Assembly (NCBI RefSeq): GCF_010998615.1
Contig: NZ_JAAEAH010000063.1
Location: forward strand, 1 to 56,513
DNA: 56,513 nt
Direction of reading: 5' to 3'
From: Myxococcus sp. CA023
Lineage (GTDB): Bacteria; Myxococcota; Myxococcia; Myxococcales; Myxococcaceae
A model generated the notes under the pieces. It saw only the letters and a list, made by a program, of their open reading frames with translations. It was not told where the DNA came from and ran no database searches. Both the position numbers and the translations under genes were made by a program. Positions 40,781-47,867 of this stretch are shown here, piece by piece; the first letter of the stretch is position 1, and the number at the start of each line of letters is the position of its first letter.

Positions 40781-41140
40781 ATGTTTGAGCGTCCTCACGA
40801 GCGCCGTTCCCACCTCCGTTTCGACAAGGTCTTCACCGTCTACCTCACCACCCAGGATGGGATGCTTCGGGGTGTGGGCCGCAACATCAGCACGCGGGGC
40901 ATGTTCGTGGAGGTCCGGGACCAGGTGGGCCTGGGCGAGAAGCTGAAGGTGACGTTCGCTGGCGAGGACGGGACGGAGATGACGTGCCTGTGCGAGGTCC
41001 GCTACCAGGTGGCCCTGGCCTTCGGGCGCAAGGACGGGCGCGAGGGCAGCAGCCGCGGCGTGGGGCTGCGCATCGTGGCCTATGAGACGCAGGACGACGC
41101 TCCCCTCCTGCTGGTGGACCGCGAGCGGGTGATGCACTGA
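40781..41140 (+). CDS. Single-domain PilZ protein
   Basis: A 119-residue PilZ domain. The arginine-rich start HERRSHLRFDKV and the NISTRGMFVEV segment together match the RxxxR and (D/N)xSxxG motifs that bind cyclic di-GMP. Small PilZ proteins act as c-di-GMP receptors for motility, polysaccharide or development. In myxobacteria some lack ligand binding, but both motifs here look intact. ATG at 40781 lies downstream of the regular TGTAGG array. A convergent terminator separates it from glutamate dehydrogenase. There is no second domain to suggest its partner. Confidence 0.88.
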   Translation: MFERPHERRSHLRFDKVFTVYLTTQDGMLRGVGRNISTRGMFVEVRDQVGLGEKLKVTFAGEDGTEMTCLCEVRYQVALAFGRKDGREGSSRGVGLRIVAYETQDDAPLLLVDRERVMH

Positions 41141-41236
41141 CGTTCGCCTGGGGCCCGTGAGGGGCTTCGCGGCCTGGCGCTTCCCGGAACAGCAGCGGGG
41201 GCCGCCCAAGCCAACCTCCGGACCCGGTGAAAACGA

Positions 41237-41280
41237 AAGGGCACGGCCTTCCAGATGGAGGACCGTGCCCTTCGTGTTTC
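41237..41280. terminator. Bidirectional terminator between the PilZ gene and glutamate dehydrogenase
   Basis: A 10-bp stem AAGGGCACGG (41237-41246) / CCGTGCCCTT (41263-41272) with a 16-base loop is followed by CGTGTTTC on the plus strand and by TCGTTTTC on the minus strand. It separates the two convergent genes. Confidence 0.65.
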
Positions 41281-41309
41281 CAGCGGTGGGCGGGTGCCCG
41301 TGGCTTCGA

Positions 41310-42860
41310 CTACTGCGAGAAGCCCTCGAGGAGGTAGTGGGCCTCGATGCGCTTGAGCGCCAGAATCATGGCGGCGCAGCGGGTGTCCACCGCCTCACCG
41401 ATGCAGTACTGGCGGCTGTCGTGCATCTCCGTCTTGCGCGGCTGGTTGCGCGAGATGTCGCGGATGATGCGGTAGTTGCGCTTCATGGCGCGCTCGAGCC
41501 GCTGGTCGACCTCGGCCTCGCTCCAGCGCTCCATGCGCTTGTTCTGGATCCACTCGTAGTAGCTCACCGTCACACCACCGGCATTGGCGATGATGTCCGG
41601 GATGAGCTCGATGCCGCGCTTCTCCAGGATGCGGTCGGCCTCCGGGGTGGTGGGGCCGTTGGCGCCCTCGGCCACCAGCTTGACGCGCAGGCGCTCGGCC
41701 ACCTCGGCGGTGATTTCGCCGCCCAGGGCCGCGGGGACCAGGATGTCCGCCGGGACGTCCCAGAGGTCCTTCTTCTCGATGCGCTGGGCGCCCGGGAAGC
41801 CGAGCACGCTGCGCTTGAGGTTCTTGGGGTCCTGCACGTAGGCGGAGAGCGCGGTCACGTCGATCCCGTCACCATTGAAGATGGTGCCGTCGGCGTCGTT
41901 CACCGCGAGCAGGCGGGCGCCCATCTGCGACAGGATGTTGGCGGCGTGGCTGCCCACGTTGCCGAAGCCCTGGATGATGAACGTCTTGCCCTTCACGGAC
42001 TCGCCGCGGTCGGCGTAGTAGTCCTCGATGCAGAAGGCGACGCCCTGGCCGGTGGCCTTGTGGCGGCCCTCGGAGCCGCCGATGCGCACGTCCTTGCCGG
42101 TGACGATGCCGCGCAGGTTGTGGCGCTCACGCTCACCGTCCGAGTACTGGCGGTAGAGCAGGGCCATGATGCCGGGGTTGGTGCCCACGTCCGGCGCCGG
42201 GATGTCGATGTCCGGGCCAATCATGCTCTTGAGCCGGTACATGAAGCGCAGGGTGATGGCTTCGATCTCCTCGCGGCCGTACTCGCGCGGGTCGATCTGG
42301 ATGCCGCCCTTGCCGCCGCCGAACGGAACCTCGGCGATGGCCGTCTTCCAGGTCATCTCCGCGGCCAGGGCCTTGAAGAGGTCCAGGGACACCTCGCGGT
42401 GGTAGCGCAGGCCGCCCTTGTAGGGGCCGCGCGCCTGGTTGTGCTGCACGCGGTAGGCCTTGAAGCGCTGCGACTCACCGGGGACCAGCTGGTACACCTT
42501 GCCGTCGGGCAGGCGCAGGTGGCCCTGGCGGATGTCCACGTCCGAGCCCAGCAGGGCGCGGCCGTTGAGGATGATGTTGCCGTTGGCCAGCAGCTCCAGG
42601 CCTTCCTTGTTGCGCACCTGCGTCTCGGGAAGGTTGGAGAAGGTGCGCGCCTTCTCCTCGGAGAGCGGGACGAGGCGGTCCTTCAGCTTCGCCGTGACGT
42701 AGAAGATGTGCTCGTAGTCCGGCTCCTCCAACTCGAGGCGGACGCGCTTGTCCAGCGCGATGAGGTCCGCGGCACGATGGAAGATCTCCATCGCCTCGGT
42801 GTAGACGGTGCGCTTGGGCGTAGGGGCCGGGGCACGCATGAAATTCTCTTCGCTGGCCAT
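41310..42860 (-). CDS. Glutamate dehydrogenase (Glu/Leu/Phe/Val dehydrogenase family)
   Basis: Interconverts glutamate and 2-oxoglutarate plus ammonia with NAD(P). The N-terminal catalytic domain has GPYKGGLRYHREV and FGGGKGG with the catalytic lysine, and the Rossmann domain carries the GFGNVGSHAANILSQMGARL dinucleotide fold. At 516 residues it is about 90 longer than common hexameric enzymes, mostly at the N-terminus (residues 1-100) and in extra loops. ATG at 42860 is used. A good sigma-70-type promoter lies about 65-90 bases upstream. In amino-acid-consuming myxobacteria it probably works catabolically, in step with histidine degradation to glutamate encoded earlier in this window. Confidence 0.92.
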   Translation of the reverse strand: MASEENFMRAPAPTPKRTVYTEAMEIFHRAADLIALDKRVRLELEEPDYEHIFYVTAKLKDRLVPLSEEKARTFSNLPETQVRNKEGLELLANGNIILNGRALLGSDVDIRQGHLRLPDGKVYQLVPGESQRFKAYRVQHNQARGPYKGGLRYHREVSLDLFKALAAEMTWKTAIAEVPFGGGKGGIQIDPREYGREEIEAITLRFMYRLKSMIGPDIDIPAPDVGTNPGIMALLYRQYSDGERERHNLRGIVTGKDVRIGGSEGRHKATGQGVAFCIEDYYADRGESVKGKTFIIQGFGNVGSHAANILSQMGARLLAVNDADGTIFNGDGIDVTALSAYVQDPKNLKRSVLGFPGAQRIEKKDLWDVPADILVPAALGGEITAEVAERLRVKLVAEGANGPTTPEADRILEKRGIELIPDIIANAGGVTVSYYEWIQNKRMERWSEAEVDQRLERAMKRNYRIIRDISRNQPRKTEMHDSRQYCIGEAVDTRCAAMILALKRIEAHYLLEGFSQ

Positions 42861-42924
42861 GACGGGAGATGCTCCTTGTCGCGTCGCCGCTCGTGGGCGA
42901 GGCACGTGGGGGTAGCGGGGCCCT

Positions 42925-42952
42925 TATGTACATAGGCGCTCCGAGACTTCAA
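42925..42952 (-). promoter_or_regulatory. Candidate promoter for glutamate dehydrogenase
   Basis: On the minus strand, TTGAAG (42947-42952), a 16-base spacer and TACATA (42925-42930) lie about 65 bases before the start. The 335-base gap 42861-43196 also holds repeated TGTGTCA elements and the tRNA promoter, and no gene. Confidence 0.5.
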
Positions 42953-43011
42953 CCGCGCCAAGCACCCGTCCTCTCCCAAGAATCTGGAGCGATAACGGGC
43001 ACTTATGTCAA

Positions 43012-43055
43012 CGCGATGTGTCACCTACGACAGACGCGGTGTGTCATCCGTGTCA
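43012..43055. promoter_or_regulatory. Direct repeats CGCGRTGTGTCAYC upstream of glutamate dehydrogenase
   Basis: Two 14-base near-identical repeats (43012-43025 and 43035-43048, offset 23, about two helical turns) are followed by a third partial copy (GTGTCA at 43050-43055). They lie about 60 bases upstream of the gdh -35 box and could bind an activator. Confidence 0.35.
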
Positions 43056-43152
43056 GGGTGGTTAACCGTGGGGATGATTGGAAAGCCAACGATGCGGGCG
43101 CGCGAAAACGGGCGTGGTGGCGGGGCGGGTGAGCGCCCGCCTTCATTTCTGC

Positions 43153-43181
43153 TTGCCGGACATGAGCCGCCATGGTACTCC
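43153..43181 (+). promoter_or_regulatory. Promoter of the tRNA-Thr gene
   Basis: TTGCCG (43153-43158), a 17-base spacer and TACTCC (43176-43181) end 15 bases before the tRNA, the usual place for a tRNA promoter. Confidence 0.45.
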
Positions 43182-43196
43182 CCGCGCACCTGTCGC

Positions 43197-43271
43197 GCCG
43201 ACATAGCTCAGCGGCAGAGCAACTGATTCGTAATCAGTAGGTCCCCAGTTCAATCCTGGGTGTCGGCTCCA
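43197..43271 (+). tRNA. tRNA-Thr (anticodon CGT)
   Basis: A complete cloverleaf: acceptor GCCGACA / TGTCGGC, D stem GCTC/GAGC, anticodon stem ACTGA/TCAGT with loop TTCGTAA (anticodon CGT, reading ACG), T arm CCCAG TTCAATC CTGGG, discriminator T, and CCA encoded in the gene. A strong terminator follows at once. The island to its right is typical of DNA beside a tRNA gene, but I found no duplicated tRNA 3' end. Confidence 0.96.
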
Positions 43272-43282
43272 AGAAGAGAGAA

Positions 43283-43320
43283 GGGCTGGTTGCTTCAGGC
43301 AACCAGCCCTTTTTCTTTTT
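43283..43320 (+). terminator. Strong intrinsic terminator of the tRNA-Thr gene
   Basis: A perfect 11-bp stem GGGCTGGTTGC / GCAACCAGCCC with a 5-base loop is followed by TTTTTCTTTTT. This is a textbook rho-independent terminator. Confidence 0.92.
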
Positions 43321-43394
43321 CGCCGTGCTCAACGCTCGGGCGTTGCTCCAACCAGGCCGGGGGTTCCGCGACAATTATCAGCGGCCCTGCTTCC

Positions 43395-43817
43395 TCACCG
43401 GAACTCGTCCACGATGTAGACCCCTGCGCGGGGCGAATCGAGGATGGCTGTCCCTGGCTTGGACTCCGGGTGCTTTCGGAGCTGCCCGAACCCGAGGCGA
43501 GCCACTGCGCAGATGGGTACCTGATCTCGGCCATTCATCGGCTGGGCCGCATGGTAGCGGATGACGACTTGGGGACCGCCTGTCCAGACCCTGCCGTAGA
43601 GCCGAGCTGGTGCTTCAAGAAGCCCGAGGTTCTCATTCAGCACGCTCTCGATGTTCCCGTCGTACAAGGTGATGGGACGCGCCCGGGTCTGGTTCGCGTC
43701 GAGCTGCACCCAGGCGGATTCTCCGACGAACAGATGCAGGTAGCTCATCGCCTTTTGTGTGTCTTCTGGGCTCTCTTGCGGTCTTGGACTGTCATTGTGA
43801 CGCACGGCGACACTCAT
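43395..43817 (-). pseudogene. Myxobacterial accessory protein, probably lacking its N-terminus
   Basis: The 140-residue reading from ATG 43817 becomes protein-like only from SYLHLFVGESAWVQLDANQT onward (about residue 25) and ends GVYIVDEFR. I recall related myxobacterial proteins with this layout that carry an N-terminal signal peptide. None is present here, and the first 20 residues overlap the end of the DUF2381-like frame. I therefore read it as the 3' part of a gene whose 5' part was lost, possibly joined to the DUF2381 remnant. An intact short gene starting at the internal Met24 is the alternative. Function unknown. Confidence 0.5.
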
Positions 43818-44100
43818 CGCGGTGGAGAGCCCGGATGGGCTCCAGGATGACCTTGTTGTGGGCCACCGTGAGTGGTTCGAGTCGACCTTCCCAGCCGAAC
43901 ACCTTCGTCTTGCTCGGGTTGGCGGGCTGCTCGAAGTGCAACGTCGTGATGACTTGCCCCTTCACGTAGACGGAGTGGGTCCCGTTCTCCGGATGCTCGG
44001 AGAGCAGGATGGACCGCCGATAGTGCTCAGCGGCATGCGCACCCAACGACGCTAGTGCTGCGAAAGTCAGGATAGACCTTGTGAATTGGGTAGGTCTCAT
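43792..44100 (-). pseudogene. Truncated DUF2381 (TIGR02268-like) protein
   Basis: The 102-residue product has a signal peptide (MRPTQFTRSILTFAALASLG, cleavage near AHA) followed by HSVYVKGQVITTLHFEQPAN, SKTKVFGWEGR and KVILEPIRAL. This is the conserved N-terminal third of a protein family expanded in Myxococcus (DUF2381). Family members normally run to nearly 300 residues. Here the frame ends after DECRRASQ, suggesting a frameshift or deletion fused it to the fragment at 43395-43817. Members often sit beside Ser/Thr kinase genes and are secreted, with unknown function. It borders the toxin island. Confidence 0.6.
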
Positions 44101-44305
44101 AGAGCGAACAACCTTCCAGGAGCGTGGTGGGGCAATCCACTCTTTGCTCGGTGGCGCCTGAAGGACAGTGCAACCTGGAGGGTGTGGAAGTTAAGTTGGG
44201 ATGCGTGTAGTAGGTTGGTTGTCGCGCGAAATCTGCTGAAGTTGTCAGACCCCAGAGTCAGGCTGCAGCGCCTCCTGATTTCCAGGGGTGTCTTCGGGGG
44301 ATGCT

Positions 44306-45607
44306 ATGAGATGGGTTGCAGTGGTGTCTTTGCTGCTTCTTTTAGCGGGGTGTACGACCACTCGCATTGTCAATATCGATGCTGGAAATGGTCAGCGAGT
44401 CGTCCACGAGTCGGTAGATGTTGACCCAGTCGAAGTGGGCGAGGACGAATTCAAGTCTGCCCTCACGCGGCTCATCCTCGACATGCGCATGGACGTTGCG
44501 TTCCGAGCGGCTGAAGCGGCGGATGAGCGAGAATGGGTGCGCTCCAGGACCCTGCTGGCGTCCTCGAAGGGCCTTGTGGACTCCGGCTCGGGGAGTTCGC
44601 CTGAGTCCTTGTACGCGCGCATCTGTCCCGACGCGGACGACTGCTTGACCCTGGTGGGTGGAACGGGGCTGACGTTCTCCCGGAAGGACCGGACGCTGAT
44701 GGCGCTGTCCTTCGCACTCGACACCGTTTGGGAGAGCGTCGAGGCCGAGGTCGGCAAGGTGCTGAACCCAGCGGCGCTCAAGGCCTTGGTGACGTCGGCC
44801 GCGTTGACCCTGCTCCTCACTGTGGCGCTTCCCGAGCCCATCACCAAGGTCATCGCGGTAGCACTGACGGCGGCGATGGTGGCGTACCTGGGTGTGGTGC
44901 CCGTCTGGGAGATCGGGCGCGGATTCGCCCGCTTGTGGGATGATGCGGGGACGGCGATGAGCGTCATCGAGCTACAAGACATCGGGCATCGGTTCGGGCG
45001 GGTGCTGGGGACGAGTGGCACGCGCGTCCTGGTGCTCGTCGTCATGGCGGCTCTCGGCGGAAAGAACGCGATGGCGGCCCAGGGGCCGAAGCTCCCGGGC
45101 TTCCCCCAGGCCGCGCTTCGGGCGCAGGCTGAGTCGGGATTTCAGCTCGGGGCGGCGTTGAATGGTGGCGTGACTTCAATCGCGATGCCTGCCGCTGGAG
45201 TGCTGAATGTGGCGTTGGCTCCGGGAGCTGCGGCGGCCCTGGCGATGTACTCGGACGGGCGATTTCCTGGTGACGCGGTGGGGCCCGTTCATCACATCTG
45301 CACGAACAAGAACCCCATCTCCGACGCTACCGGCGGTCCTTGGACTCCTCAGTGCCAGAAGCTATTCGAGAAGGCCGGGATGACGCTCGAAGACGCTGCC
45401 AACAAGGTGCGGCTCAAGGGACACGAAGGGCCCCACCCTGAACTGTATCACCGAGCGGTGATTCGGCGTCTTGAGCGCTCTGTTGCGCGCTGCCGAACGA
45501 CGGAGACCTGCCGGGCCAGTCTGATGAAGGAACTTGCGAGGATAGCGAACGAGCTTATGACGCCGGGAAATCCGCTGCGGAGCTTCATTGTGAAGGTGGA
45601 GAAATAA
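44306..45607 (+). CDS. SitA-like polymorphic toxin lipoprotein with C-terminal AHH nuclease
   Basis: The 433-residue product begins MRWVAVVSLLLLLAGCTTTR. The LLAGC lipobox puts Cys16 at the mature N-terminus. A central hydrophobic region (about 145-200, including LVTSAALTLLLTVALPEPIT) precedes the last about 110 residues, which form an AHH-type HNH nuclease with His329-His330 in VHHICTNKNPIS, then PWTPQCQKLFEKAGMTLEDA and KGHEGPHPELYHRAV. Myxococcus SitA lipoproteins are passed to siblings by TraA/B outer-membrane exchange and kill cells lacking the cognate SitI. The imm11-like gene starts one base after its stop. ATG at 44306 is chosen over GTG 44288 for its G-rich ribosome site. GC is visibly lower than in the flanking DNA. 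Confidence 0.85.
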   Translation: MRWVAVVSLLLLLAGCTTTRIVNIDAGNGQRVVHESVDVDPVEVGEDEFKSALTRLILDMRMDVAFRAAEAADEREWVRSRTLLASSKGLVDSGSGSSPESLYARICPDADDCLTLVGGTGLTFSRKDRTLMALSFALDTVWESVEAEVGKVLNPAALKALVTSAALTLLLTVALPEPITKVIAVALTAAMVAYLGVVPVWEIGRGFARLWDDAGTAMSVIELQDIGHRFGRVLGTSGTRVLVLVVMAALGGKNAMAAQGPKLPGFPQAALRAQAESGFQLGAALNGGVTSIAMPAAGVLNVALAPGAAAALAMYSDGRFPGDAVGPVHHICTNKNPISDATGGPWTPQCQKLFEKAGMTLEDAANKVRLKGHEGPHPELYHRAVIRRLERSVARCRTTETCRASLMKELARIANELMTPGNPLRSFIVKVEK

Positions 45608-45608
45608 G

Positions 45609-46190
45609 TTGGAGCGTCATTATTACTCAGTGGAGCTTGGTGATGTGCCACGGTGGCTGATTGAGACGCCGACACGGGATTCTGGTGAGGCGTTTGACGA
45701 GCCTTGGATGTTCGCGGATGGTCGCATCCTTCCTGACCTGGGGCCCCTCGCAGCACGAATCGCACATCCTGGCACTAAGCGAGCGTTTGACTTCTCTGTG
45801 ATTGAGGCTGCCCCCATCGTCAGCGAAGCCATTGCGAACGTCTTCAGGACACTGGCTCCCGACGATGTTCAGCTCTTTCCGGTGTCGATAGAGAGAGAGT
45901 CCGAGCGGTACTTTGTCGTCAATGTAATCAAGGTAGTTGATGCCATTGATGAGGCACGGTGCCAGGAGGTGCATCACTATGACGAACCGTCCCCTGACTA
46001 CCCAGGCGAGTACAACTGGATCTACGGGCTGCGAATCGACCCCTCGAAAACTGAAGGCGCGCATGTCTTTCGGCTGAAGAAGTTCAAGACTGCCTTCATC
46101 GTGTCGGAGGACATCAAGAACGAACTCGAACGGGTCGGGAATCTGGGCGTGTCGTTCGAGCGCGTGACAGAGGCTCCCGTCCTTCATTGA
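45609..46190 (+). CDS. Immunity protein of the Imm11 (DUF1629-like) type, SitI-like
   Basis: A 193-residue cytoplasmic-looking protein without signal peptide. The pattern VQLFPVSIERESERYFVVNV followed by KVVDAIDE, and the later FRLKKFKTAFIVSEDIKN, matches imm11-type immunity proteins known from polymorphic toxin loci. It starts with TTG at 45609 one base after the toxin stop, with GGTGGAG inside the toxin's last codons as ribosome site, so translation is coupled. It presumably binds and blocks the AHH nuclease domain of the toxin. GC is low compared with core genes, as expected for a transferred toxin-immunity cassette. Confidence 0.8.
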   Translation: MERHYYSVELGDVPRWLIETPTRDSGEAFDEPWMFADGRILPDLGPLAARIAHPGTKRAFDFSVIEAAPIVSEAIANVFRTLAPDDVQLFPVSIERESERYFVVNVIKVVDAIDEARCQEVHHYDEPSPDYPGEYNWIYGLRIDPSKTEGAHVFRLKKFKTAFIVSEDIKNELERVGNLGVSFERVTEAPVLH

Positions 46191-46352
46191 CGGTCGGAGC
46201 TGAGAGCCGAGCTGGCGACGATTCCGATCTTCAAAGTCGATGACTTGCCTCCGGTGTCGCGTGTGGCCCCGACCCGGAGAGCCACACGACAGCGCTCACG
46301 AAGCCATTACCACGCTGCTTGATGCCTCCGAGGAGCCTTCCTCCCCCGATTC

Positions 46353-46391
46353 CCCCCTCCGAAACAACTACACAAGATTCGGGACTTGACC
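46353..46391 (+). repeat. Left 39-bp arm of an inverted repeat flanking a lipoprotein gene
   Basis: Matches the reverse complement of 47110-47148 at 35 of 39 positions; the inner 16 bases (GATTCGGGACTTGACC) are perfect. Homology stops sharply at the inner edge. It begins about 160 bases after the immunity gene. The stretch 46191-46352 holds no gene I can support. Confidence 0.85.
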
Positions 46392-46554
46392 CGCTGAACG
46401 GCTACTCAGTTGCGGGCCGAGCCAACGGGGATGGCAGCCCCACGGACGCTCGCAGCATTTGAGCAGTTCAGAACACTTCCGAACCGCTCAAGCGGAATTT
46501 CGTGGAAGTCAGTTAAAGTTCGACTGCCTTTTCGGCCTTGCCACAGGAGCGCCC

Positions 46555-47013
46555 ATGTCGGTTCGCACCATCGGGAAGTACCTTCCGTTAATCGCAGTGA
46601 CTGCTTCAGCGGTGGCCTTGCTCAGTGCCTGCGGGGAGCCTCTTTCCGCCGAAGGAAGGGAAGTCGATACGGGCGACACTGTAGTCGCCTTCGACATACC
46701 GCCTCCGACAGTGACTGGGAGCTGTTTCCAGAATGAATCATTCACAAGAATTGAGTGCTCTGGAAGTGCAAGCGGCGGCGTAGCGCCGTACATCTATCAG
46801 TGGCAAATGGCACATAATCTCGATGCCAATCCAGACCCAGGTAACTTCTACTGGCGCAATGGTTCCACTGCTTTCAGTGAGCCGTGCAGGTATGGTTTGT
46901 TTACAGGCGGACGCTACTACACCAAGTACATCCGATTCCGCGTGCTTGACGCCAATAACTACGTTTCAAATTTCATTGAGGAGCCATTCCTCTGCTGGAC
47001 GCCAAACCCGTAG
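46555..47013 (+). CDS. Small lipoprotein inside the inverted-repeat element
   Basis: A 152-residue product starts MSVRTIGKYLPLIAVTASAV and has a lipobox LLSAC, so it is likely exported and lipidated. The mature part contains SCFQNESFTRIECSGSASGG and APYIYQWQMA, resembling one small Ig-like or PKD-like beta domain, with aromatic-rich RYYTKYIRFRVLDANNYVSN near the end and four cysteines. ATG at 46555 has CAGGAGCG upstream. A longer frame from 46459 has no support. Base composition is clearly lower in GC than core genes here, indicating transfer. It may be surface-exposed or another sibling-interaction protein, but function is unknown. Confidence 0.7.
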   Translation: MSVRTIGKYLPLIAVTASAVALLSACGEPLSAEGREVDTGDTVVAFDIPPPTVTGSCFQNESFTRIECSGSASGGVAPYIYQWQMAHNLDANPDPGNFYWRNGSTAFSEPCRYGLFTGGRYYTKYIRFRVLDANNYVSNFIEEPFLCWTPNP

Positions 47014-47109
47014 GAAACCGCCGACGCATCCCTGCGCATGCTCAATGTCCCTCAGGAGAATGCGCGGCATCGCCCGAGCCCTGCCTCGCACACCTGAGCC
47101 ACTCCCGGA

Positions 47110-47148
47110 GGTCAAGTCCCGAATCATGTGTGGTTGGTTCGGAGTGGG
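47110..47148 (-). repeat. Right 39-bp arm of the inverted repeat
   Basis: The reverse-complement partner of 46353-46391, starting about 100 bases after the lipoprotein stop. Between the lipoprotein and the methyltransferase (47014-47215) I see only this arm and no gene. Confidence 0.85.
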
Positions 47149-47215
47149 CTCGGAGGAGGAGAGCTCCTTGGCGGCATCATGCAGATGAGGCGCGGGGCGC
47201 TGGCGCGGTCCGGGC

Positions 47216-47839
47216 TCACGTCGCCTTGCGCCCGACGAGCTGCACCACGGCGGCCCTTCCGGTGTGCAGGGTCCCCTCGCGGACCTCGCGCGTCAGCTCG
47301 CGGAGCACGGGCAGCTCCAGGCCCGCGAAGTCCTCGCGCAGGGCTTCCGCCGTGTAGAGGAGCTCCTCGACAGGCGGTCCACCCGTGCGGAAGCCCAGCT
47401 GAGCGGGAGTGTACGCTTCGAGGAGGACCAGGCCACCGGGGCGGAGGCTCTTCACCAGCGCGCCATGCACCCGCCGCCGCAGTGCGGGGGGCAGGTGGCA
47501 GAAGATGACGATGGCCGCGTCCCACGCCTCCGGCGCAAAGGTGAAGTGCGCCAGGTCGCTGACGCGCGTCTCGATGTTGACGCCGCGCTCGTCTGCCAAC
47601 TGCTTCGCCTTCTGGAGTCCCACGCTCGACGCGTCCACCGCGGTGACGGCGTGGCCCAGGGAGGCGAGGTAGACGGCGTTGCGGCCCTCGCCCTCACCGA
47701 GGCTCAGCACGCGCCCGCCGGGAGGCAGGCGCGAGGCCATCTCCACGAGGAAGTCGTTGGGCTGCGTGCCATAAACATACGCCGGGTGACTGAAGCGTGC
47801 GTCCCATTGAGCGGCTGCGTCGGGGGGCTGCTCGGCCAT
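47216..47839 (-). CDS. SAM-dependent class I methyltransferase
   Basis: A 207-residue methyltransferase of the TehB/thiol-type size with motif I VLSLGEGEGRNAVYLASLGH, an acidic binding Asp in VTAVDASS and a motif II region AAIVIFCHLPP. ATG at 47839 has AGGAGGAG upstream; an upstream start at 47878 would overlap the neighbouring gene. It is the last gene of the operon MBL protein, rhodanese, TSUP, methyltransferase, so a substrate related to sulfide, thiols or selenite/tellurite is plausible. Small thiol methyltransferases detoxify hydrogen sulfide by methylation in some bacteria, but this is inference from context. Confidence 0.85.
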   Translation of the reverse strand: MAEQPPDAAAQWDARFSHPAYVYGTQPNDFLVEMASRLPPGGRVLSLGEGEGRNAVYLASLGHAVTAVDASSVGLQKAKQLADERGVNIETRVSDLAHFTFAPEAWDAAIVIFCHLPPALRRRVHGALVKSLRPGGLVLLEAYTPAQLGFRTGGPPVEELLYTAEALREDFAGLELPVLRELTREVREGTLHTGRAAVVQLVGRKAT

Positions 47840-47867
47840 GGTGCTCCTCCTGGAGTTCTGAGTGACG

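Larger units (their letters stand above)
46353..47148. mobile_element. Putative non-autonomous element (796 bp) with 39-bp terminal inverted repeats
   Basis: The two arms enclose 718 bases holding only a small lipoprotein gene. There is no transposase, so it would need one in trans. No clear target-site duplication is visible next to the outer ends as I set them, and the true tips may lie a few bases inward. It sits at the right end of the low-GC toxin island. Alternatively the arms are an old inverted duplication made when the island was assembled. Confidence 0.5.

Noticed and set aside
46191-46352. Possible coding remnant after the immunity gene (a short readable stretch IPIFKVDDLPPVSR)
   Set aside because: Only about 25 codons read sensibly, with no start, stop context or family match. 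Too little to call a gene or pseudogene.
43240-47215. Attachment-site duplication of the tRNA-Thr 3' end at the far edge of the island
   Set aside because: I looked for the T-arm and acceptor sequence near 47000-47215 and found no copy, and there is no integrase gene.
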